Assembly (NCBI RefSeq): GCF_029945885.1
Contig: NZ_JAQSDK010000006.1
Location: 186,001 to 250,000 of the forward strand
Source of the DNA: Brevundimonas sp.
GTDB lineage: Bacteria > Pseudomonadota > Alphaproteobacteria > Caulobacterales > Caulobacteraceae
Direction: 5' to 3'
DNA length: 64,000 nucleotides
Within the stretch, counting starts at the first letter, position 1; every line of letters starts with the position of its first letter. A program made the translations under genes and the position numbers. Under the pieces are notes generated by a model. The model searched no databases and was not told the DNA's origin. It was given only the letters and a program-made list of their open reading frames with translations. Positions 36,666 through 44,658 of the stretch are shown here, piece by piece.

Positions 36666-37568
36666 TCATTTCGGCAATTGATCCAGCTGGCCGCGCAGCA
36701 GCTGCAGGATGGCCGAAAAGTCCCGTCCGCCGTAGCCCAGCCGGTCGAACAGCTGGAACAGCGCCTCGGACTGCGCCCCCAGCGGCGTCGAGGCCCCCGA
36801 TTTGGCCGCCGCGTCCTGGGCCAGCTTCAGGTCCTTCAGCATCATGGCGGTGGCGAAGCCGCCGTCATAGTTGCGGTTGGACGGGGCCGTCGGCACCGGG
36901 CCGGGCCACGGATAATAGCTGCTGACGCTCCACGACTGGCCCGACGACTTCGAGGCGATGTCGAAGAATTTGACCGGGTCCAGACCCAGTTTCTCGGCCA
37001 GGGCCACGGCCTCGCAGGTGCCGATCATGGTGATGCCCAGGATCATGTTGTTGCAGATCTTGGCCGCCTGCCCGGCCCCGTGGTCACCGGCGCGCATCGT
37101 CACCCGGCTCATCGGCTCCAGCGCCGGCTCAACCCGGGCGAAATCGGCCTCGTCACAGCCGACCATGAAGGCCAGGGTCCCGGCGTCGGCCGCGACCGTG
37201 CCGCCGGAGACCGGGGCGTCGGCGAAGGCATAGCCCGCGGCCTTGGCCAGGCCGGCGACCTTGCGCGCCGTGTCGACGTCGATGGTCGAACAGTCCAGCA
37301 GCAGGGCGGTCTTCGGCGCGGTGCCGATGATCTGTTCCGAATAGACCGACAGCACATGCGGCCCGGCGGGCAGCATGGTGATGACGACGTCCGCATCCTG
37401 CACCGCTTCGGCCACAGACCCGGCGGCGACACAGCCCGCGGCCACGGCCCGTTCCAGCGCTGCCGGCGACAGGTCAAAGGCGCGGACCTCGTGCCCGGCC
37501 TTCGCCTGGTTGGCGGCCATGCCGCCCCCCATGTTGCCGAGTCCGATGAAGGCGATCTTGCGGGTCAT
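36666..37568 (-). CDS. mmsB: 3-hydroxyisobutyrate dehydrogenase
   Basis: 300 residues. IAFIGLGNMGGGMAANQAKAGH binds NAD(P); DAPVSGGTVAADAGTLAFMVG is the substrate loop; Lys170 in GAGQAAKICNNM is catalytic; SGQSWSVSSYYPWPGPVP is typical of the valine-pathway enzyme. It oxidises 3-hydroxyisobutyrate to methylmalonate semialdehyde. Two other valine-pathway genes are close by on the same strand. Confidence 0.93.
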   Translation of the reverse strand: MTRKIAFIGLGNMGGGMAANQAKAGHEVRAFDLSPAALERAVAAGCVAAGSVAEAVQDADVVITMLPAGPHVLSVYSEQIIGTAPKTALLLDCSTIDVDTARKVAGLAKAAGYAFADAPVSGGTVAADAGTLAFMVGCDEADFARVEPALEPMSRVTMRAGDHGAGQAAKICNNMILGITMIGTCEAVALAEKLGLDPVKFFDIASKSSGQSWSVSSYYPWPGPVPTAPSNRNYDGGFATAMMLKDLKLAQDAAAKSGASTPLGAQSEALFQLFDRLGYGGRDFSAILQLLRGQLDQLPK

Positions 37569-37648
37569 GGCGGCGGTCTCCCTGTGCGATTTTGCGGCAG
37601 GGTTAGCCTCTCCGGCCCCGCTTCGCCAGCGCAGCCGGGGCGGTTTTG

Positions 37649-38452
37649 TCAGTCCGGCTTGCGGAAGCGGTAGACGAACTGGTCGGTACGGCCGCGGATC
37701 GCGTCATCGAAGACGTTCAGGCTGTGATCGTCGGCGGCATTGGCCACCGCGCGGCTTTCGCCCTCGAAGATGAAGCCGGCGGCCTCGATTTCGCGGCGCA
37801 GGAAGTCGCCCTCGATCCGGTGCAGGGTCGAGACCTGGCTGTTGCCGGTCCCGGCCGCGCCCTGATGATCGATGACCACGAACTGGCCGCCGGGCTTCAG
37901 GGCCGCATAGACGGCGCGGTTCATCTTCGCCACGTCGACGCCGAAGCCGGGGATGTGGAAGTCGTGATACTCCTGACTCATGAACACCACGTCCAGCGGC
38001 TGGTCGAAGGTCATGGTGTCGAGGTCACCGTTGACCCGGCTGACATTGCCGTAGCTGGCCACCAGGGCGTCGGCGGCCCCGTTCTCGCGCACGGCCGTGC
38101 GGTTGGGCACGAAGGCATAGACCTGACCGGTCGGGCCGACGACGCTGGAGAACAGACGGGTGAAATAGCCGGCACCCGGCCGGATGTCGGCGATGCGGTT
38201 GCCGCGCGCCAGATCGATGAAGGCCAGCATCTCGACCGGATGCCGCAGGGCGTCCCGCGCCACCTCTTCCGCCGGGCGGCGCGTATCGGCCACGGCGGCC
38301 TGGTACCAGGCGGTCGTCGGAGCCGGGGCGCTGTAGGCGGCGGCCGATGAGGACGTCGTCACCACCGTGCGCTCCCCGCCGTCGGCGGCGATGATCAGAC
38401 AGCCGGACAGCGTAACCGAGGCGGCGGCGGCGAGAAGCAGGGTCTTGAACAT
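37649..38452 (-). CDS. Exported class I methyltransferase-like lipoprotein
   Basis: 267 residues. MFKTLLLAAAASVTLSGC is a lipoprotein signal. The rest resembles a family of secreted predicted methyltransferases: RHPVEMLAFIDLARGNRIADIRPGAGYFTRLFSSVVGP, VYAFVPN, DVVFMSQEYHDFH and ALKPGGQFVVIDHQGAAGTG. The SAM loop reads DIRPGAGYFT, near the usual DxGxGxG. Whether a methyltransferase works outside the cytoplasm, with no known SAM supply, is doubtful; the biological role is unknown. It is a common Caulobacterales/Sphingomonadales gene. Confidence 0.82.
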   Translation of the reverse strand: MFKTLLLAAAASVTLSGCLIIAADGGERTVVTTSSSAAAYSAPAPTTAWYQAAVADTRRPAEEVARDALRHPVEMLAFIDLARGNRIADIRPGAGYFTRLFSSVVGPTGQVYAFVPNRTAVRENGAADALVASYGNVSRVNGDLDTMTFDQPLDVVFMSQEYHDFHIPGFGVDVAKMNRAVYAALKPGGQFVVIDHQGAAGTGNSQVSTLHRIEGDFLRREIEAAGFIFEGESRAVANAADDHSLNVFDDAIRGRTDQFVYRFRKPD

Positions 38453-38514
38453 GGCGATTTCCCGAATGGCGTTGTGGCAGATACGCCCCGATTGCGGCGC
38501 GGACGCAAGAGGAC

Positions 38515-39564
38515 TCAGAGTGGCGTCCACTCGGCGTCCGCCGGCAGGGGCGCGAACAGGGCATCCAAATCGGCGTCGGTCACCCCGGCCAGATCAGCCG
38601 GTGACCAGTGGGGCGTATTGTCCTTGTCGATGATCACCGCCCGCACCCCCTCCTGGAAGTCGTGGGTCCGCACGATTCGGCCTCCGAGCCGGTATTCCAT
38701 CGCCATGTTGTCGGCGAAGGTCGTCAGATGCAGGCCGGTGCGCAGCTGGCGCAGGGTCACCTTCAGCGACTGTGGCGACTTGGTCTTCAGCACCGCCAGC
38801 TGGGTCCGGGCCCAGTCGGTGCCCTCGGCCTCCAGGGCGGCGAAGATCGCCTCCACCGTGTCGAAGCTGAACAGCCGGTCGATCGCGTCGATCTGTTCCT
38901 CCAGCGGGGCCTCGCCCGGATCAACGGCCAGTTCATCGGCGATGTCGACCGGATAGCCCGGATCGGCGGCCAGGATGGTGCGGAAGACCTCGATCTCGTC
39001 GGACGGCATGAAATGGGTGTGGATGCCCAGGGCCACCGTGTCCGCCGCCTTCAGCCGCGCCCCGGTCAGGGCCAGCCAGGTCCCGGCGAACCCCGGCAGC
39101 CGCGGCAGGAACCAGCCGCCCCCGACGTCGGGGAACAGGCCGATACCGGTCTCGGGCATGGCATAGGTGGTGCGTTCGGTGGCGATGCGGACCACGGCCG
39201 GCTCGGAAATGCCCACGCCGCCGCCCATGACGATGCCGTCGACGATGGCCGTGACCGGCTTGGCATAGTCGAACAGCAGGGCGTTCAGCCGGTATTCCGC
39301 GTGGAAGAAGGCCTTGGCCGCGACCGCGTCCCCCGCCCCGCTCTCGGCGATCATGCGGATATCACCCCCGGCACAGAAGCCGCGCTCGCCGGCATGGTCG
39401 ATCAGCACCGACAGCACCGATTCGTCGTCCTGCCAGTCCAGCAGGGCCGCGATCATCAGGTCGCACATCGGATGGTTCAGCGCATGCAACGCCTTCGGCC
39501 GGTTCAGGGTGATACGGCCGACGCCGGATTCGACGCGGGTTAGGACTTCGGGTTCATCGGTCAT
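38515..39564 (-). CDS. 3-hydroxyisobutyryl-CoA hydrolase
   Basis: 349 residues of the crotonase superfamily with the HIBYL-CoA hydrolase layout: GRITLNRPKALHALNHPM, GERGFCAGGDIRMIAE, DGIVMGGGVGISEPAVVRIATERTTYAMPETGIGLFPDVGG (oxyanion hole and catalytic acid) and a long C-terminal part, SLKVTLRQLRTG with DFQEGVRAVIIDKD. It releases CoA from 3-hydroxyisobutyryl-CoA in valine breakdown. Short enoyl-CoA hydratases lack this C-terminal part. Confidence 0.92.
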   Translation of the reverse strand: MTDEPEVLTRVESGVGRITLNRPKALHALNHPMCDLMIAALLDWQDDESVLSVLIDHAGERGFCAGGDIRMIAESGAGDAVAAKAFFHAEYRLNALLFDYAKPVTAIVDGIVMGGGVGISEPAVVRIATERTTYAMPETGIGLFPDVGGGWFLPRLPGFAGTWLALTGARLKAADTVALGIHTHFMPSDEIEVFRTILAADPGYPVDIADELAVDPGEAPLEEQIDAIDRLFSFDTVEAIFAALEAEGTDWARTQLAVLKTKSPQSLKVTLRQLRTGLHLTTFADNMAMEYRLGGRIVRTHDFQEGVRAVIIDKDNTPHWSPADLAGVTDADLDALFAPLPADAEWTPL

Positions 39565-39573
39565 CCGCCCGAC

Positions 39574-39987
39574 TTAGTCGCGAAGGTCGAGCACGTCCAC
39601 GCCGGCAGCAGTCGCGGCGGAGAGCAACGGCTTGTCCCGAGAGGCCAGGACCGCGCCCCGTTCAATCGCCAGCGCGAGGTAGGCCGCATCGAACAAACTG
39701 AGCCCGGCGGTGGTGGCGACATCCGCCAACTGCCGAACGTCACCCTCGGTCAGGGGCTGATCGAATGCGATCTCGTACCCGTCCAACTGGTCAAATGCGT
39801 CCTTGACCACGATGCTCTGGTTGCGTGCCTTGACCACAAGGACATTGGCGACTTCCCAGACGAAAACACCCGGGGCGATGAAAGCGTAATCGTCTGCCCG
39901 CGCCAGCAACCGGTCTGCCGTCGCCGTCGCCTGCGAAGGCAGGAGCCAGGCAAGCGCCGCGGAGGCATCGAGCACCACGGCCATCAT
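39574..39987 (-). CDS. vapC: VapC-type PIN-domain toxin
   Basis: 137 residues, start ATG at 39987 overlapping the antitoxin stop (ATGA). The four PIN acidic residues are visible: Asp7 in VVLDASAAL, Glu45 in FVWEVANVL, Asp100 in SLFDAAYLALA and Asp118 in ASRDKPLL. VapC toxins are Mg-dependent endoribonucleases, often cutting initiator tRNA or 23S rRNA. It is nine bases from the HIBYL-CoA hydrolase start and sits between valine-pathway genes. Confidence 0.9.
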   Translation of the reverse strand: MMAVVLDASAALAWLLPSQATATADRLLARADDYAFIAPGVFVWEVANVLVVKARNQSIVVKDAFDQLDGYEIAFDQPLTEGDVRQLADVATTAGLSLFDAAYLALAIERGAVLASRDKPLLSAATAAGVDVLDLRD

Positions 39988-40250
39988 TCGCGGGCGACCT
40001 TCTTGAGCTCTTCCCAACTCATGCGGTCGAACTCCGGATCGGGTGCCTGGGCCTCCCGGAATCGCCGCGCACGCTCAGCCAATTCATGACCGGACAGGCG
40101 ACGCCGAGGCAGGGGGAACCCATCCTCCGGCGACAACCGCGCCACGGGCTTGCCGTGGCGGGTGATGACGATGGCCTCGCCCGACGTCTCGACCTCGTCG
40201 ATCAACGCCGAGAGATTCGTCTTGGCTTCCAGAACGCCCACGGTCCGCAT
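39984..40250 (-). CDS. vapB: Phd/YefM-family antitoxin of the VapC module
   Basis: 88 residues from MRTVGVLEAKTNLSALIDEVETSGEAIVITRHGKPVARLSP, the standard Phd/YefM DNA-binding fold, followed by an extended C-terminus (AERARRFREAQAPDPEFDRMSWEELKKVARE) that should wrap the toxin. The start is fixed by AGGAGG seven bases upstream. It probably represses its own promoter through the palindrome at 40261-40278. Confidence 0.9.
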   Translation of the reverse strand: MRTVGVLEAKTNLSALIDEVETSGEAIVITRHGKPVARLSPEDGFPLPRRRLSGHELAERARRFREAQAPDPEFDRMSWEELKKVARE

Positions 40251-40260
40251 GGCGACCTCC

Positions 40261-40278
40261 TGACCATAACTCTGGTCA
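40261..40278. promoter_or_regulatory. Palindromic operator of the toxin-antitoxin module
   Basis: TGACCATAACTCTGGTCA: perfect 6-base half-sites TGACCA/TGGTCA separated by six bases, starting 11 bases before the antitoxin ATG and close to a TATTCT-like -10 on the minus strand. Position and symmetry fit autorepression by the antitoxin complex. Confidence 0.7.
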
Positions 40279-40288
40279 GAATAGCCGA

Positions 40289-40999
40289 CTACGGCTTCGG
40301 CGTCACCGTCATGTCGTAGGGAATGAACAGGCTCAGCTCCAGCGGGCCGGACTGACGCCAAGTCACCCGGTTCGACATCCCTTCGACCGCTACCGCATAA
40401 CCCTCGCCGAACGCGGCGGAGGTAGTCCGCGCATCGGCCGCGATCGCCGCCAGGATCGCCGCCCGGTATTGCGGCGGGTCGATGATCGACAGCTGCCAGT
40501 CGCCGCTGATGTCGACCAGTGACCGGCCCGCCTGCTCTACCCCGTCGACGAAGGCCTCGATCCGGCCCGATGCCGTGTCGAGGGTGTCGCCTGCCTGAAC
40601 CGGCGTCTTGACGATCAGGGTCGCCACACTGGTGTCAGAGCGCGCGCCGTCCATGCCCAGCGTCAGGGTCGCGATCATGTCCTCGGTCAGGGGCACCAGG
40701 ACGCCCTCGGTCTCGATCGACAGGTCGATGTCCGCGCGCCGGGCCGCCGAGCGCGCCATGGTCCGCAGCGTCCGGGTGATCTCGTCGCGGCGGCCAACCG
40801 CTTCGCGCGTGTCGTTCACCACTCGGACCTCGACGATCAGATTGTCGGCGCGCCGGGCCAGCTGGATGACCGGCACCTCATCGCGATCCCATTCGATCAT
40901 TCGCGACCCGGTGACGACGATTTCCTCGACGCCCGAAGACTGGGCCAGGACGGGCGTTGCGAGCAGGGCCAGCATGGCGGCAGTGGCGAAGATTTTCAT
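40289..40999 (-). CDS. Periplasmic protein with an N-terminal TonB-box-like motif
   Basis: 236 residues from the ATG at 40999. A signal peptide ends at VLAQ, and the mature protein opens with SSGVEEIVVTGSRM, the motif that normally begins TonB-dependent receptors and contains the TonB box. No plug or barrel follows. The remaining 200 residues alternate strands and helices (LIVEVRVVNDTREAVGRRDEI, RTMARSAARRADIDLSIETEG, WQLSIIDPPQYRAAILAAIAADART, LELSLFIPYDMTV) and look like a soluble two-domain fold. No family is recognised. It lies between a toxin-antitoxin module and an acyl-CoA dehydrogenase, on the same strand. Confidence 0.78.
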   Translation of the reverse strand: MKIFATAAMLALLATPVLAQSSGVEEIVVTGSRMIEWDRDEVPVIQLARRADNLIVEVRVVNDTREAVGRRDEITRTLRTMARSAARRADIDLSIETEGVLVPLTEDMIATLTLGMDGARSDTSVATLIVKTPVQAGDTLDTASGRIEAFVDGVEQAGRSLVDISGDWQLSIIDPPQYRAAILAAIAADARTTSAAFGEGYAVAVEGMSNRVTWRQSGPLELSLFIPYDMTVTPKP

Positions 41000-41063
41000 G
41001 GTCGGTATCCTCCCGAACCGGAGGTTGGCACGGTCATGACGCGACGTCACCGGGATATCAGGC

Positions 41064-42203
41064 TCACTGTCGCAACATCTCCCGCGCGGTGATCACCCGC
41101 ATGATCTCATTGGTCCCCTCGAGGATCCGATGGACTCGCAGATCGCGCACAATCCGCTCCAGCGGATAGTCCTTCAGATAGCCGTAGCCGCCGTGCAGTT
41201 GCAGGGCCTCGTCGGCGATCTGGAAACAGGCGTCGGTGGCGAACCGTTTGGCCATGGCGCACCATTTGGTCGCCTCGGGGTGTTTGGTGTCCAGCGCCCA
41301 GGCCCCGCGCAACACCAGCAGCCGCGCCGCCTCCAGCTGGGTCGCCATATCGGCCAGTTTGAACTGCGTATTCTGGAAGTCCGCCAACGGCTTGCCGAAC
41401 TGTTTTCGCGTGGTGACGTAATCCTGGGCCGTCTCCAGCGCCAGCCTTGCCCCGCCGATCGAACAGGCGGCGATGTTCAGCCGCCCCCCGTCCAGACCCA
41501 TCATCGCATAGCGGAAGCCGTCGCCCTCCTTGCCCAGCAGATTGGCCGCCGGCACCCGGCAGTCATCGAACTGGACGATGGCGGTGGGCTGGCTGTTCCA
41601 GCCCATCTTCCGCTCCTGGGCCCCGAAGCTGAGACCCGGCGCGTCCTTGTCGACGACGAAGGTCGAAATGCCCTTGGGTCCGTCGGCCCCGGTGCGGGCC
41701 ATCACCACATAGACGTCGCTGGTCCCGGCTCCGGAGATGAAGGCCTTGGAGCCGTTCAGGACATAATGGTCGCCGTCGCGTTTGGCCGTGGTCCGCAGCG
41801 CCGCCGCGTCCGAGCCCGAGCCCGGCTCGGTCAGGCAATAGGAAGCAATAAGATCCATCGTCACCAGCTTCGGCACATAGCGGGCCCGCAGGTCGTCCGA
41901 GCCGATCCGGTCGATCATCCAGGTCGCCATATTGTGGATCGAGATGAAGGCCGCCGTCGACACATCCCCGTGCGACAGCTCCTCGAAGATCAGCGCCGCC
42001 TCGACCCGGCCCAGGGCCATGCCGCCGTGCTCCTCGCCGGTATAGATGCCGCAGAAGCCCATCTCGGCCGCCAGCTTCATCGTCTCGATCGGGAAATGTT
42101 TGCGCTCGTCCCATTCGGCCGAATGCGGGGCCAGCTCGGCCGCTGCAAAGGCCCGGGCGGCGTCCTGGATGGCGCGCTGGTCGTCGGTAAGGGCGAAGTC
42201 CAT
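41064..42203 (-). CDS. Acyl-CoA dehydrogenase, isobutyryl-CoA type
   Basis: 379 residues from the ATG at 42203. YCLTEPGSGSDAAALRT and FISGAGTSDVYVVMART line the FAD and substrate site; Glu362 in HRILEGTNEIMRVI is at the catalytic-base position used by isobutyryl- and short-chain acyl-CoA dehydrogenases. With nearby HIBYL-CoA hydrolase and 3-hydroxyisobutyrate dehydrogenase genes, isobutyryl-CoA from valine is the likeliest substrate. Electrons pass to ETF. Exact chain preference cannot be read from sequence. Confidence 0.9.
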   Translation of the reverse strand: MDFALTDDQRAIQDAARAFAAAELAPHSAEWDERKHFPIETMKLAAEMGFCGIYTGEEHGGMALGRVEAALIFEELSHGDVSTAAFISIHNMATWMIDRIGSDDLRARYVPKLVTMDLIASYCLTEPGSGSDAAALRTTAKRDGDHYVLNGSKAFISGAGTSDVYVVMARTGADGPKGISTFVVDKDAPGLSFGAQERKMGWNSQPTAIVQFDDCRVPAANLLGKEGDGFRYAMMGLDGGRLNIAACSIGGARLALETAQDYVTTRKQFGKPLADFQNTQFKLADMATQLEAARLLVLRGAWALDTKHPEATKWCAMAKRFATDACFQIADEALQLHGGYGYLKDYPLERIVRDLRVHRILEGTNEIMRVITAREMLRQ

Positions 42204-42260
42204 GGAAGCTCCCGTCGCATCGGCCGCTGGAGGACCGTTCGCCGTGCTTCTATCCAACCC

Positions 42261-42300
42261 CTCGCGCGACGTCACCCTCGCGCGACGTCACCCTCGCGCC
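42261..42300. repeat. 16-bp tandem repeat, 2.5 copies
   Basis: CTCGCGCGACGTCACC occurs at 42261-42276 and 42277-42292 and restarts at 42293. Each unit contains GACGTC. It is in the 280-base gap between the acyl-CoA dehydrogenase and hemB starts. Confidence 0.85.
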
Positions 42301-42402
42301 GGTCCACGACCGGGTCTGACGCAGTCTGCGGCCAGACTGCGCCGATGACGACCGTCCATCCCCGCGATCGCCACGCCTCGGCCGGTGTTTTCAGCGTCCG
42401 AT

Positions 42403-42447
42403 GTGGACCCGGTGGACTGAGTGGACTGAGTGGACTGAGTGGACCCT
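42403..42447. repeat. 9-bp tandem repeat, five units
   Basis: Units starting at 42403, 42412, 42421, 42430 and 42439: GTGGACCCG, three exact GTGGACTGA, then GTGGACCCT. The array ends 37 bases before the hemB ATG, in its leader or promoter. The three identical central units suggest recent slippage. Confidence 0.88.
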
Positions 42448-42483
42448 GTTTTCTCCGGTGCCCAACCCGCCTATGACCCCTGC

Positions 42484-43488
42484 ATGACCCAGCCGTTTCC
42501 CCCCGCCGCCTTTCCCTATGCCCGCCCCCGCCGCCTGCGCAGCAGCCCCTGGGTGCGGCGGCTGGTGGCCGAGACCGTCCTGACCCCGTCGGACCTGATC
42601 TGGCCCCTGATCGTCCATGACGGGGCCGAGGACCGGGTGCCGGTCGCCTCCATGCCCGGCGTCTTCCGCCTGTCGCCCCGGGCCGCCGCCGCCGCCGCGG
42701 TCGAGGCCCGCGATCTGGGCATCCCGGTCGTGGCCCTGTTTCCCCATGTCGATGCCGCCATCAAGGACGCCAACGGCACCGGGGCCACCGATCCCGACGG
42801 CCTGATCCCCGACTGTATCAAGGCCATCAAGGACGCCGCGCCGGAGATCGGCGTCATGTGCGATGTGGCCCTGGACTGCTACACCGACCACGGCCACGAT
42901 GGCCTGATGGCCGACGGCCGCATCCTGAACGACGACTCGCTGGAGCGGCTGGCCGAACAGGCCTTCATCCAGGCCCATGCCGGGGCCGACATCGTCGCCC
43001 CGTCCGACATGATGGACGGCCGGGTCCAGGCCATCCGCGAGGCGCTGGAGGCCAACGGCCTGCACGACACGATGATCCTGGCCTATGCCGCCAAATACGC
43101 CTCGGCCTTCTACGGCCCGTATCGCGACGCCGTCGGCTCGGCCAAACAGCTGACCGGCGACAAGCAAACATACCAGATGAATTACGCCAACAGCGACGAG
43201 GCCCTGCGCGAGGTGGCGATGGATATCGCCGAGGGGGCCGACGCCGTCATGGTCAAGCCCGGCATGCCCTATCTCGACATCGTCCGCCGCGTCAGCGAGA
43301 CCTTCCAGGTCCCGACCTTCGCCTACCAGGTGTCCGGTGAGTACGCGATGATGCAGGCCGCCATCGCCAACGGCTGGCTGGACGAGGACCGCGCCATCCT
43401 CGAGACCCTGCACGGCTTCAAACGCGCCGGCTGCGCCGGCGTGCTCAGCTATTTCGCCCCGAAGGCGGCGAGGTTGCTGGGGGGCTAG
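42484..43488 (+). CDS. hemB: Delta-aminolevulinic acid dehydratase (porphobilinogen synthase)
   Basis: 334 residues from the ATG at 42484. YAAKYASAFYGPYRDA and ADAVMVKPGMPYLDI carry the two active-site lysines. The metal region reads DVALDCYTDHGHDG: the aspartate pattern of Mg/K-activated enzymes, not the cysteine cluster of zinc enzymes, as in rhizobia. It joins two 5-aminolevulinates to porphobilinogen. It is the step after HemA (35233-36459). A 9-bp repeat array lies in its leader. Confidence 0.96.
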   Translation: MTQPFPPAAFPYARPRRLRSSPWVRRLVAETVLTPSDLIWPLIVHDGAEDRVPVASMPGVFRLSPRAAAAAAVEARDLGIPVVALFPHVDAAIKDANGTGATDPDGLIPDCIKAIKDAAPEIGVMCDVALDCYTDHGHDGLMADGRILNDDSLERLAEQAFIQAHAGADIVAPSDMMDGRVQAIREALEANGLHDTMILAYAAKYASAFYGPYRDAVGSAKQLTGDKQTYQMNYANSDEALREVAMDIAEGADAVMVKPGMPYLDIVRRVSETFQVPTFAYQVSGEYAMMQAAIANGWLDEDRAILETLHGFKRAGCAGVLSYFAPKAARLLGG

Positions 43489-43489
43489 G

Positions 43490-43738
43490 ATGCCGACCAT
43501 TCTGCAGATCGGGCCTTACCGCTTCTTTTTCTACAGCCATGAGCCGAATGAGCCGCCGCATATCCATGTCGCCAGCGGCCGGGCGACAGCCAAGGTCTGG
43601 ACCGGGACGGTCTCGCTGGCGCGCAGCAAAGGTTTTCCGGCCCATGAACTCGGTGCTATAATTCGGCTCGTCCGTTCAAATCGCGAGCTCTTTCTGGAAG
43701 CTTGGCATGACCATTTCGGCGCAAGTCCAAACATCTGA
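43490..43738 (+). CDS. DUF4160 domain protein
   Basis: 82 residues. MPTILQIGPYRFFFYSHEPNEPPHIHVASG is the DUF4160 signature, with conserved His in EPPHIHV, followed by AKVWTGTVSLARSKGFPAHEL and FLEAWHDHFG. It begins one base after the hemB stop. DUF4160 genes are usually paired with DUF2442 genes, as here (32-base overlap with the next gene). The pair has been suspected of being a toxin-antitoxin-like or regulatory module; the activity is unproven. Confidence 0.88.
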   Translation: MPTILQIGPYRFFFYSHEPNEPPHIHVASGRATAKVWTGTVSLARSKGFPAHELGAIIRLVRSNRELFLEAWHDHFGASPNI

Positions 43739-43979
43739 CGCCCGCGTTCTCGACGTTTCGTTTGATGACGACCGCATCAAGGTTGAGTTCGACGACGGAC
43801 GGGGCATTGCCCTGCCCCTCGCCTGGTACCCGCGACTGTTGAACGGCACGGCGGATCAAAGAGGCCGCTGGGAATTGATCGGCGACGGGGAAGGTATCCA
43901 CTGGCCGGACCTTGACGAAGACCTGAGCGCCGAGGGCCTGCTGCGCGGTGCGCCGGCCGCCCACTGGAATGCCACCTGA
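43707..43979 (+). CDS. DUF2442 domain protein
   Basis: 90 residues. The DUF2442 core is RVLDVSFDDDRIKVEFDDGRGIALPLAWYPRLLNGT, RGRWELIGDGEGIHWPDLDEDLSAEGLLRG. The fold is a small beta-rich domain; the C-terminus WPDLDEDLSAEGLL is the most conserved part. Its start lies within the end of the DUF4160 gene, in another frame, so synthesis is coupled. Function unknown; see the partner gene. Confidence 0.88.
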   Translation: MTISAQVQTSDARVLDVSFDDDRIKVEFDDGRGIALPLAWYPRLLNGTADQRGRWELIGDGEGIHWPDLDEDLSAEGLLRGAPAAHWNAT

Positions 43980-44034
43980 CGCTCCACGCGGCGGAACCTT
44001 GTCGCCCCGAATCTGCCGCCATAGGCTCACCCCC

Positions 44035-44658
44035 ATGATCAGACGCTCCCTCGCCGCCCTCGCCCTGCTGCTGCTGTGGCCGACCCTCGCCCTGGCCCAG
44101 GACGCTGCCGCGCCGCCGCCACCCCTGCCCCGGGTGGTGATGGAAACCTCGGCCGGTCGCATTGTCATCGCGGTCAACGACCGTCAGGCCCCGATCACCG
44201 GCGGCAACTTCCTCAGATATGTCGATGAACACCGGTTCGACGGCACCAGCTTCTATCGCGCCGTGCGCGCGGCCCCCGATCTGGGACTGGTCCAGGGCGG
44301 CACCAACAATGACCCGGCCAAGACCCTGCCGCCCATCGCCCACGAGCCGACGACGGTGACCGGCCTCAGCCATGTCGACGGCGCGGTGTCGATGGCCCGC
44401 TATGACCCCGGCACGGCCACGGGCGACTTCTTCGTCTCGGTCGGCCCCTCCCCCTCCTATGACGCGGGTCGGCCGTTCTCGATCGATGACTATGGTTTCG
44501 CCGTCTTCGGCAGGGTGGTCGAGGGTATGGATGTCGTGCGCGGCATCCTGGTCGCCCCGACCTCTCCGACCGAGGGTGACGGCTTCATGCGCGGCCAGAT
44601 GCTGGAGCCGCGCATCACCATCGTCTCGGCGCGACGCGAAACCGCCCCCGTGCCCTAG
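44035..44658 (+). CDS. Exported cyclophilin-type peptidyl-prolyl isomerase
   Basis: 207 residues from the ATG at 44035. A signal peptide ends at ALAQ. The cyclophilin domain has METSAGRIVIAVNDRQAPITGGNFLRYV, DGTSFYRAV, VQGGTNNDPA and AVSMARYDPGTATGDFFVSVG, and YGFAVFGRVVEGMDVV. It should assist folding in the periplasm. The catalytic FYR motif (TSFYRAV) is kept. Its stop TAG shares the CTAG with the convergent gene's stop. Confidence 0.92.
   Translation: MIRRSLAALALLLLWPTLALAQDAAAPPPPLPRVVMETSAGRIVIAVNDRQAPITGGNFLRYVDEHRFDGTSFYRAVRAAPDLGLVQGGTNNDPAKTLPPIAHEPTTVTGLSHVDGAVSMARYDPGTATGDFFVSVGPSPSYDAGRPFSIDDYGFAVFGRVVEGMDVVRGILVAPTSPTEGDGFMRGQMLEPRITIVSARRETAPVP

Noticed and set aside
42391..43500. 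369-codon minus-strand frame with a Val-His-Ser repeat
   Set aside because: Antisense of hemB; the peptide repeat is only the translated 9-bp DNA repeat.
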